Shown in pieces: positions 6,055-7,738 of a stretch of DNA of 7,738 nucleotides. The translations under genes and the position numbers were made by a program. Numbering within the stretch: the first letter of the stretch is position 1; each line of letters begins with the position of its first letter. The DNA lies in the NCBI GenBank assembly GCA_020027805.1, contig JAHKKQ010000102.1, positions 1-7,738 of the forward strand. Reading direction: 5' to 3'. Source of the stretch: Candidatus Dadabacteria bacterium. Lineage in GTDB: Bacteria; Desulfobacterota_D; UBA1144; Nemesobacterales; UBA2774. The notes under the pieces were generated by a model. The model saw only the letters and a list, made by a program, of their open reading frames with translations. It was not told where the DNA came from and did no database searches.

Positions 6055-6072
6055 ATGAATGCAAGCATTCGT
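6055..6072. repeat. ATGAATGC-AA-GCATTCGT palindrome
   Basis: ATGAATGC (6055-6062) and GCATTCGT (6065-6072) are reverse complements with one G-T pair, separated by AA. The stem core AATGC/GCATT is shared with hairpin B at 5724-5747. No T tract follows on either strand, so it is not a standard terminator. Confidence 0.45.
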
Positions 6073-6161
6073 TCACTTTCTTAACTACGGCAGTCAAGCT
6101 CCTGCTCTTCCATCACAACGATGCCTAAATCAAAACAGTTTGGGTGGGGGTGTACCTTGTC

Positions 6162-6197
6162 CCTATAATCATATTCACGCACATAGTTATATTCGTG
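6162..6197. repeat. Two imperfect 18-bp tandem units
   Basis: The unit at 6162-6179 and that at 6180-6197 agree at 12 of 18 positions; both hold TA-A-T-ATATTC. On the minus strand they would read as HEYNYV/REYDYR. This is low-complexity sequence downstream of ada, with no evident function. Confidence 0.35.
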
Positions 6198-6262
6198 AGA
6201 TTGCTGGCGGGCAGGAAGCGCGGCTATAACGTTATCTGATGCCGATACGTCATTGAAGTTAT

Positions 6263-7345
6263 TTATTCGGATTCCCTCTTGAGAAGGCTCCGCTTCCGCT
6301 CGATGCCCCAGCGATAGCCGGAGAGAGAGCCGTCCTTGCGTACAACGCGGTGGCAGGGGATGGCGACCGCGATGTTGTTGGACGCACAGGCCTTGGCCAC
6401 TGCGCGCGCTGTTTTCGGTGCCCCGATCCTCTCCGCGATATCCGTATAACTGGCCGTGGAGCCCGGAGGGATTTGGCGGAGCGCCTGCCACACACGCGTC
6501 TGAAAGGACGTCCCTATCACGTCGAGGGGTAAATCGAGGCCTATCTTCGGGGCTTCGACAAACCCTGCGACGCGCGCGACGAGCTTCTCGAACTCTGTAT
6601 CGCCTGCGATCAGCTCCGCGTTATGGAACCGGTCTTGGAAGTCGCGGACAAGAGCGTCCGGTTCGTCTCCGAGCGTGATAGTGCAGACTCCCTTCTTCGT
6701 AGCCGCGACGAGGATCGCGCCCAAAGAGCATTCACCGACTGCGAAGCGAATAGATTCGCCCCTCCCTCCCGAGCGGAATACGGTGGGCGTCATGCCGAGC
6801 ATATACGTTGCCGCCGAGTAGAATCGTCCGCTTGAATTGAAACCCGCGCCGTAGATCGCACCCGTCACGCTATCCCTCCGGGACAGTTCTTCCTTTACGC
6901 GCCTCGCGCGAATGGCCGCGCCGTAAGCTTTCGGAGTGAGACCGGTTGAAGCTTTGAAAACGCGGTGGAAATGAAAACGGCTCATGCCGAGTGTATTCGC
7001 AAGCGTATCGAGACCCGGCATATCGTCTGACTCTTCCATCAGGCGGCAGGCTTTCACCACAAGGGCGGTTCGCTCGTCATGGAAAGCCGCCTCATTCGGG
7101 CGGCACCTCCTGCACGGACGGAAGCCTTTCCTTTCGGCCTCTTCGCGTGTCGAATGGAAACGGACATTTTCCCGCCTAGGCAGCCGTGACCAGCACGAAG
7201 GCCGGCAGTAGACCCCGGTCGTCAGCACGGAATAGTAAAATATACCGTCCGCGCCCCGGTCGCGCCGCTCCAGGGCCTCCCAGCGGTCATCGTCGTTTAG
7301 AAACAGCGTCATCGTAGAATAGTTTATCGTCATTGTCGAAGACAT
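6263..7345 (-). CDS. ada: Bifunctional Ada: methylphosphotriester sensor/AraC-type regulator and O6-alkylguanine-DNA alkyltransferase
   Basis: Ada repairs alkylated DNA by taking methyl groups onto its own cysteines, and once methylated activates adaptive-response genes. The 360-aa protein has all three parts. The zinc/phosphotriester domain (about 19-85) has C47 and C51 in GVYCRPSC and C78 and C81 in CRRC; C47 aligns with the methyl-accepting C38 of E. coli. The AraC-type helix-turn-helix domain is about 95-192 (MSRFHFHRVFKASTGLTPKAY, then GFNSSGRFYSA). The alkyltransferase domain (about 195-358) has IPCHRV with acceptor C331. Length and domain order equal E. coli Ada (354 aa). Start 7345 is supported by GGAGG at 7352-7356; M5 and M12 have no such site. 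A candidate Ada operator lies upstream, implying autoregulation. A DUF2461 gene is divergent, 128 bp away; thpR is convergent across the repeat region. Confidence 0.97.
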   Translation of the reverse strand: MSSTMTINYSTMTLFLNDDDRWEALERRDRGADGIFYYSVLTTGVYCRPSCWSRLPRRENVRFHSTREEAERKGFRPCRRCRPNEAAFHDERTALVVKACRLMEESDDMPGLDTLANTLGMSRFHFHRVFKASTGLTPKAYGAAIRARRVKEELSRRDSVTGAIYGAGFNSSGRFYSAATYMLGMTPTVFRSGGRGESIRFAVGECSLGAILVAATKKGVCTITLGDEPDALVRDFQDRFHNAELIAGDTEFEKLVARVAGFVEAPKIGLDLPLDVIGTSFQTRVWQALRQIPPGSTASYTDIAERIGAPKTARAVAKACASNNIAVAIPCHRVVRKDGSLSGYRWGIERKRSLLKRESE

Positions 7346-7369
7346 TACAGGCCTCCATATTCATGTGTA

Positions 7370-7424
7370 TTAATAAAGTGCCGGTTTTGCAATTACGCCG
7401 CACTCCGCTTCTTGCCCCCTAATT
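7370..7424 (-). promoter_or_regulatory. ada promoter with candidate Ada operator (AAT-N6-GCAA)
   Basis: On the minus strand, AATTAGGGGGCAA (7424-7412) fits the AAT-N6-GCAA pattern of the E. coli ada operator (AATTAAAGCGCAA there, same 13-base layout). A -10 candidate, TATTAA, lies at 7375-7370, which puts the operator at about -61 to -49 from a start near 7363. The -35 position (GCGTAA) is poor, as expected for an activator-dependent promoter. The ribosome binding site GGAGG (7356-7352) follows, leaving a leader of about 18 bases. The match and spacing are read directly; binding is inferred. Confidence 0.6.
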
Positions 7425-7473
7425 CAATATCTTCACGCTTGAAATCCGGCATCAAACCTGTGAGGATGATTGT

Positions 7474-7738
7474 ATGGATGGCGACGGTGAATTCGGCGGG
7501 TTCTCGAAAGAAACGTTTGATTTTTTAAGGGACCTCGAGCTCAACAACAGCAGAGAGTGGTTCGAGTCCAACCGGGGCGTTTTCGAAGACCGTGTGCTCA
7601 GGCCCGCCCAGGATTTCGTAGTCGAAATGGGGGAACGTCTCAAAACAATTTCCCCCCGCGTATCGGCTATCCCCCTGATCGATAAATCGATATTCCGGAT
7701 CTACAGAGACACGAGGTTTTCCACGGACAAGACCCCCT
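7474..7738 (+). CDS. DUF2461 family protein, N-terminal part (partial)
   Basis: The frame opens at ATG 7474 and runs off the window end, giving 88 residues of a protein expected to be about 220. A ribosome binding site, GAGGA (7462-7466), lies 7 bases upstream, and other nearby start codons are out of frame. It matches the DUF2461/TIGR02453 pattern in order: GGFSKETFDFLRDLELNN (8-25), SREWFESNR (26-34), VLRPAQDFV (41-49) and FRIYRDTRFSTDKTP (74-88). The family has no established function. It is divergent from ada, and the Ada operator candidate lies 50 bp upstream of this start, so shared control is conceivable but unproven. No promoter of its own could be picked out. Confidence 0.88.
   Translation, partial: MDGDGEFGGFSKETFDFLRDLELNNSREWFESNRGVFEDRVLRPAQDFVVEMGERLKTISPRVSAIPLIDKSIFRIYRDTRFSTDKTP

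Larger units (their letters stand above)
5538..6262. other. 725-bp gene-free convergent region rich in short inverted repeats
   Basis: This stretch lies between the 3' ends of thpR and ada. No reading frame in it looks coding: those present are short, lack ribosome binding sites, and translate repeats. It contains at least six short inverted repeats or repeat-family remnants, listed separately, joined by lower-GC sequence without clear content. A small palindrome GACAA-CC-TTGTC (5562-5573) stands at the left edge. No transposase remnant, tRNA or clear rho-independent terminator was seen. It looks like a landing zone where intergenic repeats have collected and decayed, which convergent gene pairs tolerate well. 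Confidence 0.7.

Noticed and set aside
5821..6097. Short frames on both strands in the gene-free stretch
   Set aside because: They translate repeat elements; AAGSRSRR-type peptides are typical false genes from the GCGGCTTCCAGCCGC repeat. None has a ribosome binding site.
6081..6491. A 136-codon minus-strand frame running from inside ada into the repeat region
   Set aside because: Most of it is an alternate frame of the Ada transferase domain. The tail (HEYNYVREYDYR) comes from imperfect 18-bp tandem sequence, and there is no ribosome binding site.
7452..7643. A 63-codon minus-strand frame at the right edge
   Set aside because: It lies opposite the clear DUF2461 coding sequence and is a serine-rich shadow frame.

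Overview
The window reads as ordinary chromosome from a diderm (Gram-negative-type) bacterium of moderate GC. Lgt, Lnt and TolB together imply an outer membrane with triacylated lipoproteins. Coding sequence often uses ATA (Ile) and AGG (Arg), and the Lgt active-site segment is of the GCFxxGDDYG kind. I would guess a deltaproteobacterial/Desulfobacterota-like or Dadabacteria-like lineage, but this is weak inference and no species can be named.

Layout. The left edge holds the 3' end of hisC (+ strand). It overlaps tail-to-tail with a minus-strand lipoprotein-maturation cluster, read right to left: an unlisted 49-aa single-span membrane protein (2808-2659), lgt (2655-1852) and lnt (1770-208). 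An AT-rich divergent intergenic region (2809-2956) separates this cluster from a plus-strand HNH endonuclease-family gene (2957-3556). Then come tolB (3674-4942) and a thpR/LigT-type RNA 2',3'-cyclic phosphodiesterase (5001-5537, TTG start). A 725-bp gene-free stretch (5538-6262) follows, between thpR and a convergent minus-strand gene for a full-length bifunctional Ada (6263-7345). Divergent from ada, at the right edge, is the 5' part of a DUF2461-family gene (7474 onward), cut by the window end.

How the genes relate. Lgt adds diacylglycerol to the prolipoprotein cysteine and Lnt adds the third acyl chain, so these two bracket the lipoprotein pathway. TolB works in the Tol-Pal envelope system, whose partner Pal is itself a lipoprotein. 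Ada has the zinc/phosphotriester-sensing domain, an AraC-type DNA-binding domain and the O6-alkylguanine transferase domain. Its upstream region carries a good match to the E. coli Ada operator (AAT-N6-GCAA) at the expected distance from a candidate -10, so an autoregulated adaptive response looks intact.

Most unusual. (1) The 5538-6262 stretch is a mosaic of small inverted repeats that resemble several widespread intergenic repeat families. Two hairpins there have unrelated perfect stems but nearly the same GAGCGAG loop. (2) The 49-aa protein, with a good ribosome binding site, ends 3 bp before lgt. (3) The Ada operator. (4) Lgt and TolB show unusual residues at positions discussed below. 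I found no clear new multi-gene system, RNA gene, CRISPR array or insertion sequence.
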